From JBGAJN01 sp044224905 (GTDB lineage: Bacteria; Verrucomicrobiota; Verrucomicrobiia; Limisphaerales; JBGAJN01), in contig JBGAJN010000004.1 in NCBI GenBank assembly GCA_044224905.1, forward strand, positions 744,001-808,000: a DNA stretch of 64,000 nt, read 5' to 3'. The notes below the pieces were generated by a model that searched no databases, was not told the origin of the DNA, and saw only the letters and a program-made list of their open reading frames with translations. Every line of letters begins with the position of its first letter. Positions within the stretch are counted from its first letter, which is position 1. The translations under genes were made by a program, and so were the position numbers. Shown here one piece after another: positions 32,372 through 40,486 of the stretch.

Positions 32372-34243
32372 ATGAACGATTCTACGCCTGAGGCCACGTC
32401 TCCGTTCGCGATAAATTCGACCAACCATCTGGCATGGTCGGCATTCCTGCGATTCGGAATAACGCTGCTCGCCTGCGTATTCCTGACTTTGCCCGCGCAT
32501 GCAGCCTTACCCAAACGGCTCGTCCTACTGTTGGACGGCGTTTCGTATCGCGACGTAAAGGCGTTGCAAGAAGGCCTCACCTACATCGATCCGCACGGGC
32601 GGCAGTTCACCCGGCAGGGATTTCACGAGGGTTACTTTCCTGCGAGTCGGATGATTTCCACCTTCCCGTCGGCCAGCGATGTCGCTTGGACGGAGATTTT
32701 CGGCAATCGTCCCCTGCCCGGCTATCAAAGGACATATTTCAGCACGGCCACCGCGTCGGAGATTTTTAAAAACGGCGTGACCACCTCAATGGAATATGAG
32801 CTCCAGATGAATTGGCAGCTGGAGAGCAATGTCCGGAGGGCATTCGGATATCTTCACCCTCAATGGACCTTCGAGTATGAGACGCGCCAGTTGCTCAAGA
32901 ACTTCCTGCAAACGACGAACGGCACGGAGACATTTTACGGCATGGTCCGCGCCAGCGATGATGCCCAGCACACGTCCGGCGACATCTTTGCGTTGATGTG
33001 TTTTCTAGAAGGGGAACTGAAAAAGGTCTGCGCCACCTATCGTGCGCGCGAGGGCCGCAACTTGGAAATCTTGATCCTTTCCGACCACGGCAACAATCGC
33101 GCCGGCCCGGGAAAGCGTGTTCCCATTCGCACGTTTCTAAGGAACGCCGGCTACCGCGTGACCGACGGAATTCGCAACCGAAGGGATATCGTGCTGCCCA
33201 CCGTCGGGATCCAATGCTGGGTCGAGCTCCATTGTGCACCTGAAGAAATCGATAGCCTCGCCGAATTGCTACCCGACCTGGAGGGCGTGGATTGCTTCAC
33301 GACGCAGATACTCGGTCACCCACATCAATTCCGGCTCGTGAACTCTCGCCGTGAACGCGCACGGGTCGAATGGAATCCCAAGAACAACTGCTACCGTTAC
33401 GTTGCCGAACACGGCGATCCCATCAATTACCAGCCAGTGCTGGATACGCTCGCGCGAAAACATCAACTGGACGCCCAGGGATTTGCTGGTGCCGACGCGT
33501 GGATGCGCGAAACGATGGCTCATCGATATCCTCTCGCTCCGGAACGCATCGTACGCGGCCACACCGCAGCCACCTTAAATCCTGCGTCGATTTTGATCAG
33601 CCTGACCAACGGCTACGTGCATTCCACCTGGCTCATCAAGCAGCTGAGTTCAATCATCCGCCTCGGAGGGACCCACGGAGCGCTCGACGACCTTTCGTCC
33701 AACGGCGTTTTGTTGAGCAATTTCGCCGCCACGGAAGACACGTCGACAACCCGCGTCGCGATGCTCTATGAAGGCTTTCAAGGCCTCCGCAACCCGCGGG
33801 CGTCCGAGAGCGGCGCCGAGTGGATCTATCGTGACGTGCAGGCGCTGACCGCTGTCGCGCGCTGCGCCATTGATCATTTTCACCCTGAACTTCCCGGCGA
33901 CGTTCCGTTGCTGCGAATTTGGATGCCCAACTTTGCGAACGTAGATCCCGAAGTCCCGATCGAGGTCACCATTGCGCCGGCGAAGCGCATGCTGCGACCG
34001 CACATCCGCCGCGGCGATCCCCTTCCCGAAGCGCCTCACGAGCGCCGGTTCACGATCAATCAACCGGTCACGCTTCCCGATCAAAATGAATGCGAACGCG
34101 TTTACGAACTTCCGTCCGGAATCGCTCTCGATCCGAAGAAAACGTACCGCATTTCGGGACACATGCGTTCGTCGGAACGAACGTCGCCGATCTTCGAATT
34201 CACGTTTCAAACCGACAGCCATGGTTCGCCCGTCGTCCAGTGA
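32372..34243 (+). CDS. Exported alkaline-phosphatase-superfamily protein
   Basis: From ATG 32372 the 623-residue product has a signal or anchor (FLRFGITLLACVFLTLPAHAA, ending near residue 45). The superfamily metal motifs are RLVLLLDGVSYRD (Asp55), a candidate Ser/Thr nucleophile in PSASDVAWTEIFGN, and SDHGNN late in the metal-binding domain, as in nucleotide pyrophosphatases/phosphodiesterases. The C-terminal 300 residues have NYQPVLDTLARKHQLDAQ and a strand-rich end, not identified. Likely a periplasmic phosphodiesterase or phosphatase; substrate unknown. Confidence 0.75.
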   Translation: MNDSTPEATSPFAINSTNHLAWSAFLRFGITLLACVFLTLPAHAALPKRLVLLLDGVSYRDVKALQEGLTYIDPHGRQFTRQGFHEGYFPASRMISTFPSASDVAWTEIFGNRPLPGYQRTYFSTATASEIFKNGVTTSMEYELQMNWQLESNVRRAFGYLHPQWTFEYETRQLLKNFLQTTNGTETFYGMVRASDDAQHTSGDIFALMCFLEGELKKVCATYRAREGRNLEILILSDHGNNRAGPGKRVPIRTFLRNAGYRVTDGIRNRRDIVLPTVGIQCWVELHCAPEEIDSLAELLPDLEGVDCFTTQILGHPHQFRLVNSRRERARVEWNPKNNCYRYVAEHGDPINYQPVLDTLARKHQLDAQGFAGADAWMRETMAHRYPLAPERIVRGHTAATLNPASILISLTNGYVHSTWLIKQLSSIIRLGGTHGALDDLSSNGVLLSNFAATEDTSTTRVAMLYEGFQGLRNPRASESGAEWIYRDVQALTAVARCAIDHFHPELPGDVPLLRIWMPNFANVDPEVPIEVTIAPAKRMLRPHIRRGDPLPEAPHERRFTINQPVTLPDQNECERVYELPSGIALDPKKTYRISGHMRSSERTSPIFEFTFQTDSHGSPVVQ

Positions 34244-34425
34244 TGGATTCGGCGCCGCAGACTTGGTTGAGACCTTAACGACATCTACCAACTTACGTCC
34301 GGCTGCTCAGCCGATCGTCGATTGCGAAAGGGCGCGAAAAAAGATTAACTTCCATGTCCTGATATTTGCTCCCCGTTCGTTGTAATTGCGAAACGAGTCC
34401 AGTGCCGTACAAAACGAAGCAACCT

Positions 34426-34830
34426 ATGAGCACCAAATCAAAGCCCCGCAAGCAGAACAAGCCGACCCACCAGATCATTTGGTTCGAAATCCCGGCGGAC
34501 AAACCGGAACGCGCAAAGACATTCTACGGAAAATTGTTCGGCTGGAAAATCAACCCCTTCCCCACCATGCCGGACTATTGGCACATCGCCACGGGGGGCC
34601 ACGACAGCACACCGGATGGCGGCCTGATGGGACGCAAGCATCCCGGGCATACGATCACCAACTACATCAACGTGCCCTCCGTGACCCGGTTCATGGCAAA
34701 GGTTAAGAAGCTGGGTGGCACGGTCTGCGTCCCGAAAACCGCAGTGCCCGAGATGGGCTACTTCGCCGTGTGCACGGACACGGAGAACAACACCTTCGCC
34801 CTGTGGGAAATCAACATGAAGGCGAAGTGA
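34426..34830 (+). CDS. VOC-family (glyoxalase-fold) protein
   Basis: From ATG 34426 the 134-residue protein begins with a Lys-rich stretch (MSTKSKPRKQNKPTHQ) and a VOC fold: IIWFEIPADKPERAKTFYGKLFGWKI, NYINVPSVTRFMAKVKKLGGTV and FAVCTDTENNTFALWE. The latter Glu is the usual metal-site residue. It is the first gene of the plus-strand cluster ending in the ECF42-type sigma factor; VOC proteins are among the frequent neighbours of such sigma factors. Confidence 0.88.
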   Translation: MSTKSKPRKQNKPTHQIIWFEIPADKPERAKTFYGKLFGWKINPFPTMPDYWHIATGGHDSTPDGGLMGRKHPGHTITNYINVPSVTRFMAKVKKLGGTVCVPKTAVPEMGYFAVCTDTENNTFALWEINMKAK

Positions 34831-34865
34831 CTTCATCCGCCGCAAAAACGTTGAGCGAGTCCGTT

Positions 34866-34970
34866 ATGACCGCCCCAGAATCCCTCCTTCAAAGAGCGCG
34901 CGTCATGAATGCGATGCTCAGAATGATCAAACTCGACACGAAAAAGTTGAGGAAAGCTTTCGCCGCTTAA
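34866..34970 (+). pseudogene. Remnant of a PhnB-like VOC gene
   Basis: The 34-codon frame (MTAPESLLQRARVMNAMLRMIKLDTKKLRKAFAA) matches the terminal helix of PhnB-type VOC proteins; compare RVFAAMMDMGKIDIAKIKAA at the end of the product of 18770. Nothing upstream in this frame looks like the rest of such a protein. It sits between two genes of the ECF42-linked cluster, so a full PhnB-like gene probably was deleted here. A short expressed peptide is possible but less likely. Confidence 0.5.
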
Positions 34971-35015
34971 GGCAATCTTCAGAAAACCATCACCACAAAC
35001 AAACAGGAGCAACCG

Positions 35016-36185
35016 ATGAGCAAGATCCGAGTCTTGGTTGGCACAAAAAAGGGCGCATTCATCCTCACCGCCGACGGTACGCGCAAGAATTGGGAAATCA
35101 GCGGCCCGCACTTCGCCGGCTGGGAAATGTACCACTTGAAGGGATCCCCCGTTGATCCCAATCGCATTTACGCATCGCAGACAAGCGGATGGTTCGGACA
35201 ATTGATCCAGCGCTCCGACGACGGCGGCAAGACGTGGAACCCGCCCGGGACCAAGCTGGAGGAATTGATGGGGCCAGACGGGATGCCGAAGGGTGGACAA
35301 AGCAACATGTTTGTCTACGAAGGGGCGGTCGGCACGCACAAGTGGTACGATGGCACGCAACATCCGTGGGAGTTCAAACGGATTTGGCACCTCGAGCCTT
35401 CGCTCACGGATCCTGACACGGTCTATGCCGGCGCCGAAGATGCCGCCCTGTTCAAGACCACGGATGGCGGCAAGACCTGGAAGGAGCTTCCCGGTTTGCG
35501 GGGCACCAAAGGACACCTCTGGCAGCCGGGAGCTGGCGGCATGGGCTTGCACACGATCATTCTCGACCCAAAGAACCCGGACCGGATCTACATAGCGATC
35601 TCCGCAGCGGGTGCCTTCCGCACGGACGACGGCGGCAAAACTTGGCGCCCGATCAATCGCGGCTTGAAATCTCTTTACGAACTACCGGATCCCGACGCCG
35701 AAGTTGGCCACTGCGTCCATCGGATCGCCATGCACCGCTCGCGACCCGACGTGCTCTACATGCAAAAGCATTGGGACATCATGCGCACGGACAACGCGGG
35801 CGAGCAATGGAGCGAGGTCAGCGGGAATCTGCCGAGTGACTTCGGCTTTCCCATCGACGTTCACGCGCATGAACCGGAAACGATTTACGTCGTGCCCATC
35901 ACCAGCGATTCGCTCCATTACCCGCCGGAAGGAAAGTTGCGCGTGTATCGCAGCAAAACCGGCGGCAACGAATGGGAACCTTTGACCAAAGGGCTGCCGC
36001 AAAAGGATTGCTACGTGAACGTGCTGCGCGACGCGATGGCCGTCGATTCCCTCGAGCCATGCGGCATTTATTTTGGCACCACCGGCGGCCAAGTTTACGG
36101 TTCGGCCGACAATGGCGATTCTTGGATGCCCATTGTTCGCGATCTTCCGGCAGTTCTGTCCGTTGAAGTCCAGACGTTGCCATGA
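35016..36185 (+). CDS. BNR/sialidase-like beta-propeller protein
   Basis: The 389-residue protein has no signal peptide and at least five Asp-box (BNR) motifs of the form S/T-x-D-G-G-x-x-W: RSDDGGKTWNP, KTTDGGKTWKE, RTDDGGKTWRP, RTDNAGEQWSE, SADNGDSWMP. These fold into a seven- or six-bladed propeller as in sialidases and VPS10 proteins, but the sialidase Arg triad is not obvious, so an enzymatic role is unsupported. Its stop overlaps the start of the MoaD/ThiS-like gene (ATGA), so the two are likely coupled. Confidence 0.85.
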   Translation: MSKIRVLVGTKKGAFILTADGTRKNWEISGPHFAGWEMYHLKGSPVDPNRIYASQTSGWFGQLIQRSDDGGKTWNPPGTKLEELMGPDGMPKGGQSNMFVYEGAVGTHKWYDGTQHPWEFKRIWHLEPSLTDPDTVYAGAEDAALFKTTDGGKTWKELPGLRGTKGHLWQPGAGGMGLHTIILDPKNPDRIYIAISAAGAFRTDDGGKTWRPINRGLKSLYELPDPDAEVGHCVHRIAMHRSRPDVLYMQKHWDIMRTDNAGEQWSEVSGNLPSDFGFPIDVHAHEPETIYVVPITSDSLHYPPEGKLRVYRSKTGGNEWEPLTKGLPQKDCYVNVLRDAMAVDSLEPCGIYFGTTGGQVYGSADNGDSWMPIVRDLPAVLSVEVQTLP

Positions 36186-36478
36186 TCCGCGTCGCGCTCC
36201 CCTTTCACCTGCGAAACCTCGCGCGCGTCGACGGCGAGGTGGCAGTCGATCCGGCGGGAGCCTGCACCCTCGGCGCGGTGCTCGATGCAATTGAAGCCCG
36301 GTATCCGGTGTTGCGCGGAACGATCCGCGATCACACCACGTTGAAGCGGCGACCGTTCATCCGCTTTTTTGCCTGTAAAGAAGATCTGTCCAACGAACCA
36401 CTGGAAACCAAGTTGCCCGACGCCGTGGCCCGCGGCGCCGAACCATTTCTGATCGTCGGCGCCATGGCCGGCGGATAA
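36182..36478 (+). CDS. MoaD/ThiS-like beta-grasp (ubiquitin-fold) protein
   Basis: The 98-residue product has the order of a sulfur-carrier protein: IRVALPFHLRNLARVDGEV, the helix TLGAVLDAIEARYPVLRG, and ends MAGG, the diglycine tail typical of MoaD and ThiS and of the ubiquitin fold. The extra segment FIRFFACKEDLSNEPLETKLPDAVARG is longer than in MoaD. It starts within the stop of the BNR gene. No E1-like activating enzyme (MoeB/ThiF) is nearby, so the carrier role is inferred from the fold and tail only. Confidence 0.78.
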   Translation: MIRVALPFHLRNLARVDGEVAVDPAGACTLGAVLDAIEARYPVLRGTIRDHTTLKRRPFIRFFACKEDLSNEPLETKLPDAVARGAEPFLIVGAMAGG

Positions 36479-36520
36479 ATCTCACCTACGACAACGAACT
36501 CAACATCCACTGCAAAATTC

Positions 36521-37066
36521 ATGCTGAAGAAAACCCTCATCGTACTCGCGCTACTCATCGTCGTGTTCGTCGTGATTGTGGCGACCCGCCCCGCCGATTT
36601 CCACGTCTCCCGTTCCGTGACCATCGCCGCACCGCCGGAGGCAGTGTTTCCCCACGTCAATGAGCTCAAGAAATGGGACGCCTGGTCACCGTGGCTGAAG
36701 CTTGATCCGCAGGCGAAGAGCACGTTTGAAGGGCCCCCCGCCGGGAAAGGCGCGAAGATGAGTTGGGCCGGCAACAACGAAGTGGGCGAAGGCTCGATGA
36801 GCATCACCGAAAGCCGCCCGAACGAACTTGTGCATTTCCATCTGGAGTTCCTCAAGCCCATGGCCGGCACGAGCGAGGCCGAATTCACCTTCAAGCCCGA
36901 GGGAAATCAAACAACGGTCACCTGGGCCATGAGTGGCCGGAACAATTTCATCGCCAAAGCCGTCAGCCTGTTCATGGACTGCGACAAGCTCGTCGGAGGA
37001 CAGTTCGAAAAGGGGCTCGCGAGCATGAAGTCCGTGGCCGAAGCGGCCGCCCAGTCGAAGCCCTAG
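36521..37066 (+). CDS. SRPBCC (polyketide-cyclase-like) protein with N-terminal anchor
   Basis: The 181-residue product begins with a membrane segment (LKKTLIVLALLIVVFVVIVATRP), then an SRPBCC domain: FHVSRSVTIAAPPEAVFPHVNELKKWDAWSPW and SEAEFTFKPEGNQTTVTWAM. SRPBCC folds bind hydrophobic ligands; similar proteins are frequent in ECF42-linked gene sets. Ligand unknown. Confidence 0.85.
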   Translation: MLKKTLIVLALLIVVFVVIVATRPADFHVSRSVTIAAPPEAVFPHVNELKKWDAWSPWLKLDPQAKSTFEGPPAGKGAKMSWAGNNEVGEGSMSITESRPNELVHFHLEFLKPMAGTSEAEFTFKPEGNQTTVTWAMSGRNNFIAKAVSLFMDCDKLVGGQFEKGLASMKSVAEAAAQSKP

Positions 37067-37134
37067 CTGTCGCCACAGTGCCGATCACCCACTACGGAAG
37101 CACATCACCAACGAACAACACACTCAACCAAGCT

Positions 37135-37560
37135 ATGAGCACTCCTCCGGAAAAATCTGATTATCTTCTCCTCTTTCGCGGCACTAACTGGGACAAGGGG
37201 CTTTCTCCCGAGCAACTCCAGAAAGTGGTGGCCGATTGGTACGCGTGGTTCAATCGCCTAATTCAGGAAGGAAAATGCAAAGGCGGCCATCCGCTGCAGA
37301 ACGAAGGCAAAATCGTTTCCGGCAAGCAGGGACGCAGCGTCGCCGACGGGCCGTTCGCCGAATCGAAAGAAGCGATCGGCGGCTACTTCTATCTCCAAGT
37401 CGCAGACGAACGCGAGGCCGTAGCCATTGCTCAACAATGTCCAGGTCTCGAATTCGGCTGCAACGTGGAGGTACGCCCCGTGGCCGAGATGTGTACCGTC
37501 CGGCAGCACGCGTTGGAAACCTCTGCGCATCCCGGACAACTTGCCAGCGCGACGGCTTGA
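37135..37560 (+). CDS. DGPF/YCII-family protein
   Basis: From ATG 37135 the 141-residue product has a YCII-type fold with the DGPF signature in VADGPFAESKEAIGGYFYLQVADE and the typical CPGLEFGCNVEVRPV end. DGPF proteins are the conserved partners of ECF42 sigma factors. The sigma gene starts 6 bases after its stop, so they are co-transcribed. A longer frame starting at 36763 passes through the SRPBCC gene in another frame and was not used. Confidence 0.9.
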   Translation: MSTPPEKSDYLLLFRGTNWDKGLSPEQLQKVVADWYAWFNRLIQEGKCKGGHPLQNEGKIVSGKQGRSVADGPFAESKEAIGGYFYLQVADEREAVAIAQQCPGLEFGCNVEVRPVAEMCTVRQHALETSAHPGQLASATA

Positions 37561-37566
37561 GCGTGT

Positions 37567-38877
37567 GTGAGCGAATCGACGGACACCCACGGGACCCCGC
37601 ACGCCGGAGATATTTCCGGATTGGCGGACCACCTGTTTCGTCATGAGGCGGGGAAGTTGATCTCCGTATTGACCGGCATCTTCGGAATCGATCGCCTGCA
37701 ACTCGCCGAAGACGTCGTGCAAGAGGCGCTGGTGCGAGCATTGCAGACGTGGCCGTATTACGGCATCCCGAAGAATCCCGCCGCTTGGCTGACACAGACG
37801 GCAAAAAATATCGCGGTCGATGTGATCCGCCGGGAGAAGTTGTTCTCGGACAAGCAGCCGCAAATCATCGTATTCATCGAGCAGTGGGCGAGCGTTTGTG
37901 ACCCGGAGGATTCACCGGCCTTTGACAACGAGATCAAGGACGGACGTCTGCGGTTGATGTTCGCGTGTTGCCATCCCCTCATTCCCACAGAATCGCAAAC
38001 GGCGCTCGCGCTTAAGACGCTCTGCGGCTTCAGCCCGGCGGAAATCGCCAGCGCCTTCCTTACGACCGAGGCGGCGATCGCCAAGCGACTGACGCGGGCA
38101 CGGCAGAAGATTCACGAGTTGAGCATCCCGTTCGCGATTCCCGTCGGCGACGAAATCCCGTCCCGGCTCGACGGTGTGCTGCAAACGTTGTACCTGCTTT
38201 TCAACGAAGGCTACAAAGCGTCGAGCGGGGACAACCTTGTGCGCGAAGATCTTTGCACGGAAGCGATCCGACTCACCACCCAACTCGCAACCCACCCCGT
38301 CGGCAACCAACCTCGCGTGCATGCGCTCGCGTCCCTGATGCTGCTCAACGGAGCCCGCTTGCGCACCCGAACCGATACGGAGGGAAACATTCTCCGCCTT
38401 AAGGAACAGGATCGTGCAAGTTGGGATCGGAGCATGATCGCGCGCGGCATGATTCACATGGCGCAATCCGCGTCTGGAAACGAATTGAGCGAATACCATC
38501 TCGAGGCCGGCATCGCCGCGTGCCACTGTGCCGCGCCCGACTACGAGTCCACCAACTGGACGCAAATCCTCTGCCTTTACGACCGTTTGATCGCGATCAA
38601 CGACTCACCCGTGGTGGCGTTGAACCGCGCCGTCGTGGTTGCCAAAGTTCACGGCCCCAAAGCAGGCATCGCCGCGCTCGCGGAAATTCCCAACCGCGAA
38701 CAGTTGGATTCCTATTACCTGCTTTACGCCGTGCTCGGTGAACTTGAGGCGGAACTCCACCATCACGAAACTGCGGCCGGCCACTTCCAAAAATCACTCC
38801 AACTGGTAGAGACAAAATCCGAGCAACAATTTCTTTCGAAACGAATGCGGGCCTGCGAGGCGCTGGCTGGCAACTGA
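37567..38877 (+). CDS. ECF42-type RNA polymerase sigma factor
   Basis: A GTG start 6 bases after the DGPF gene gives 436 residues. Region 2 is visible as RLQLAEDVVQEALVRALQTW...NPAAWLTQTAKNIAVDVIRRE, region 4 as GFSPAEIASAFLTTEAAIAKRLTRARQKI. The C-terminal half (about 200-430) is an all-helical, TPR-like extension (RHLYNEGYKAS-like segment LYLLFNEGYKASSGDNLV; LNRAVVVAKVHGPKAGIAALAEI) characteristic of ECF42. No anti-sigma gene is adjacent, which also fits this group, where the extension is thought to control activity. Confidence 0.9.
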   Translation: MSESTDTHGTPHAGDISGLADHLFRHEAGKLISVLTGIFGIDRLQLAEDVVQEALVRALQTWPYYGIPKNPAAWLTQTAKNIAVDVIRREKLFSDKQPQIIVFIEQWASVCDPEDSPAFDNEIKDGRLRLMFACCHPLIPTESQTALALKTLCGFSPAEIASAFLTTEAAIAKRLTRARQKIHELSIPFAIPVGDEIPSRLDGVLQTLYLLFNEGYKASSGDNLVREDLCTEAIRLTTQLATHPVGNQPRVHALASLMLLNGARLRTRTDTEGNILRLKEQDRASWDRSMIARGMIHMAQSASGNELSEYHLEAGIAACHCAAPDYESTNWTQILCLYDRLIAINDSPVVALNRAVVVAKVHGPKAGIAALAEIPNREQLDSYYLLYAVLGELEAELHHHETAAGHFQKSLQLVETKSEQQFLSKRMRACEALAGN

Positions 38878-38892
38878 ATTTGGCGGACCGTC

Positions 38893-38915
38893 GCAGCGGA
38901 GCGTTTCAGCGCTGC
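38893..38915. terminator. Hairpin at convergent junction after sigma factor gene
   Basis: GCAGCG (38893-38898) pairs with CGCTGC (38910-38915) across an 11-base loop. It overlaps the last bases of the opposite gene and shares TTTCAGCGCT with the hairpin at 29564-29579. Confidence 0.35.
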
Positions 38916-39268
38916 AAACCGCACTCGTAGCTGAACCAGGCGGGATTGAGTTTGCCCAGCGGGCCTTTCAGTTTGGCAAGCTCGGTTGCGGGGCCATGAA
39001 TTTCCAAGCGGGTCAACGTCGAAATGGTGAGCATGCGGTCGAGTAACGCGCCGACGTTGGTCAGGTGCGCAAGCGCTCCCTCCGCACCCACGTAGGCTTC
39101 ACGGCAAAAGACTTCGTCGCCGTTTAGCGTGAATTCGTAATAGAGGACTTTTTCCTCAGTTGAGGTTTTGGCGACAAATTCGTGCAGCAGTTGTTTCACG
39201 GTAACGAGCTGGCCAGCGTGAACTTTGAAGTAGGGGTGAATACTGACAGAACCTTCGATGGATTTCAT
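38906..39268 (-). CDS. Antibiotic-biosynthesis-monooxygenase-like small protein
   Basis: The 120-residue protein (MKSIEGSVSIHPYFKVHAGQLVTVKQLLHEFVAKTS) fits an ABM/dimeric alpha-beta-barrel pattern: VLYYEFTLNGDEVFCREAYVGAEGALAHL. Such domains are haem-degrading or quinone-oxidising monooxygenases or simply ligand binders. It lies convergent to the sigma factor and just downstream of the O-methyltransferase gene (18 bases). Confidence 0.65.
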   Translation of the reverse strand: MKSIEGSVSIHPYFKVHAGQLVTVKQLLHEFVAKTSTEEKVLYYEFTLNGDEVFCREAYVGAEGALAHLTNVGALLDRMLTISTLTRLEIHGPATELAKLKGPLGKLNPAWFSYECGLQR

Positions 39269-39286
39269 TGGGTTGGCTGGGTTGAT

Positions 39287-40312
39287 CTATTTGTAAGCGA
39301 TGGCCGCGCTGGATGCGCCGGCAAGATGGATGACTTCGAAGCGTTTGAAACCGACTTCACTGCACCACTTGCGGAAGTCAGCGCCGGAGTAATCAAATGC
39401 GTCGCCGAATTCGATGAGCATGTTGAGCGACATTAGCAGGCCGAAGACATTTTCGCGCCGCGCATCGTCGATGAGTGCCTCGACCACCACGAATGCGCCG
39501 CCTTGCGGCAGCGCATCATAGACCGATCGGATCAGGTGCATCTTCTTCTCGAGATTCCAGTCGTGAAGAATCATGCCCATGGTGATGACGTCCGCCTTGG
39601 GCAGCGGATCCTTGAAGAAGTCGCCGGCGGCTGTGCCCACGCGTTCGCTTAAGCCTGCTGCCGCGATGTGTTTGCGGGCGATGGGTTCGACCGGTGGGAG
39701 ATCGAACGACACGCAATTGAGATGCGGATGTTTCCTGGCGGCCTCGATGCAAAGTAGTCCCGTGGCTCCGCCGACGTCGCACAAAGTTTTGTACCGGGAA
39801 AAATCAAACTTGGCGGCGAGCGCTTCGAAGTTGATGCGCGACAAACCGGTCATCGCGCCCATGAATTGCTCGAGCTTCGGCAGCTCGGCGTAGAGTTCTT
39901 CAAAGATGCCTTTCTGGCCGTGCTTCACTTCGTTCTGCGGTTTGCCGGTGCGCAGCGCTTCCGGAAGATCGTGCCAGAATTTGAAGAGCCGGGCGTTGAG
40001 CATCTCCAGAATGCCGCCGACGTATCGCGGGCTCTTGCGGTCGAGATACAACGCGCTGGCCGGCGGATTGAAATACCTGGCCGAAGGGCCGTCACCATCG
40101 CGGTCGAGAAATTTCATGGCGACCAGCGCGTCGAAGAAGTCGGCAATGCCGCGCGGATGCAGCCCGAGTTCCCCGCCCAGTTCCGCACCGGTGAGGCGCC
40201 GGTCGCCGAGCGTGGTGAACACTCCGAACTCGACGGCGGTGAGCAATACCTTGGAGGACCAAAAGCCAAAGGCCGTTTGCAGAATCAGCGAAGGATCATG
40301 TGGTGAGTTCAT
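39287..40312 (-). CDS. Class I O-methyltransferase with dimerisation domain
   Basis: From ATG 40312 the 341-residue protein has an N-terminal winged-helix dimerisation domain (SLILQTAFGFWSSKVLLTAVEFGVFTTLG) and a SAM domain with DVGGATGLLCIEAAR, SFDLPPVEPIARKHI, and the catalytic-region signature VITMGMILHDWNLE (His-Asp). This is the plant/fungal-type caffeate or acetylserotonin O-methyltransferase layout. A second member of the same family is at 46088. The substrate is unknown. Confidence 0.85.
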   Translation of the reverse strand: MNSPHDPSLILQTAFGFWSSKVLLTAVEFGVFTTLGDRRLTGAELGGELGLHPRGIADFFDALVAMKFLDRDGDGPSARYFNPPASALYLDRKSPRYVGGILEMLNARLFKFWHDLPEALRTGKPQNEVKHGQKGIFEELYAELPKLEQFMGAMTGLSRINFEALAAKFDFSRYKTLCDVGGATGLLCIEAARKHPHLNCVSFDLPPVEPIARKHIAAAGLSERVGTAAGDFFKDPLPKADVITMGMILHDWNLEKKMHLIRSVYDALPQGGAFVVVEALIDDARRENVFGLLMSLNMLIEFGDAFDYSGADFRKWCSEVGFKRFEVIHLAGASSAAIAYK

Positions 40313-40486
40313 GCCGCACGGATGTTGATGCCAACGACGGAAACATCGAAAGACATTTTTCAAAGCCGCGCGCGGCAACTTGATAAAAGGGCACCCCCTC
40401 CAACCCCTTCATTGAGTCGTTCCCATCGCGACAAAGTGAGGACCCCCAACGACTTCGCCGAAATTGAGTGACGACTTGCGTAGGCA

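Noticed and set aside
32132..32500. A 122-codon minus-strand frame in the 31870-32371 gap
   Set aside because: It runs over the start of the phosphatase-like gene, has no fold pattern and includes a repeat-like segment, so it is not supported as a gene.
36763..37134. An upstream extension of the DGPF frame through the SRPBCC gene
   Set aside because: The extension is out-of-frame reading of the SRPBCC gene; ATG 37135 gives the family length.
37067..37134. Possible ECF42 promoter (TGTCG... and CGAT) upstream of the DGPF gene
   Set aside because: The two boxes are only 8 bases apart, too close for a -35/-10 pair, and I cannot verify the motif by comparison here.
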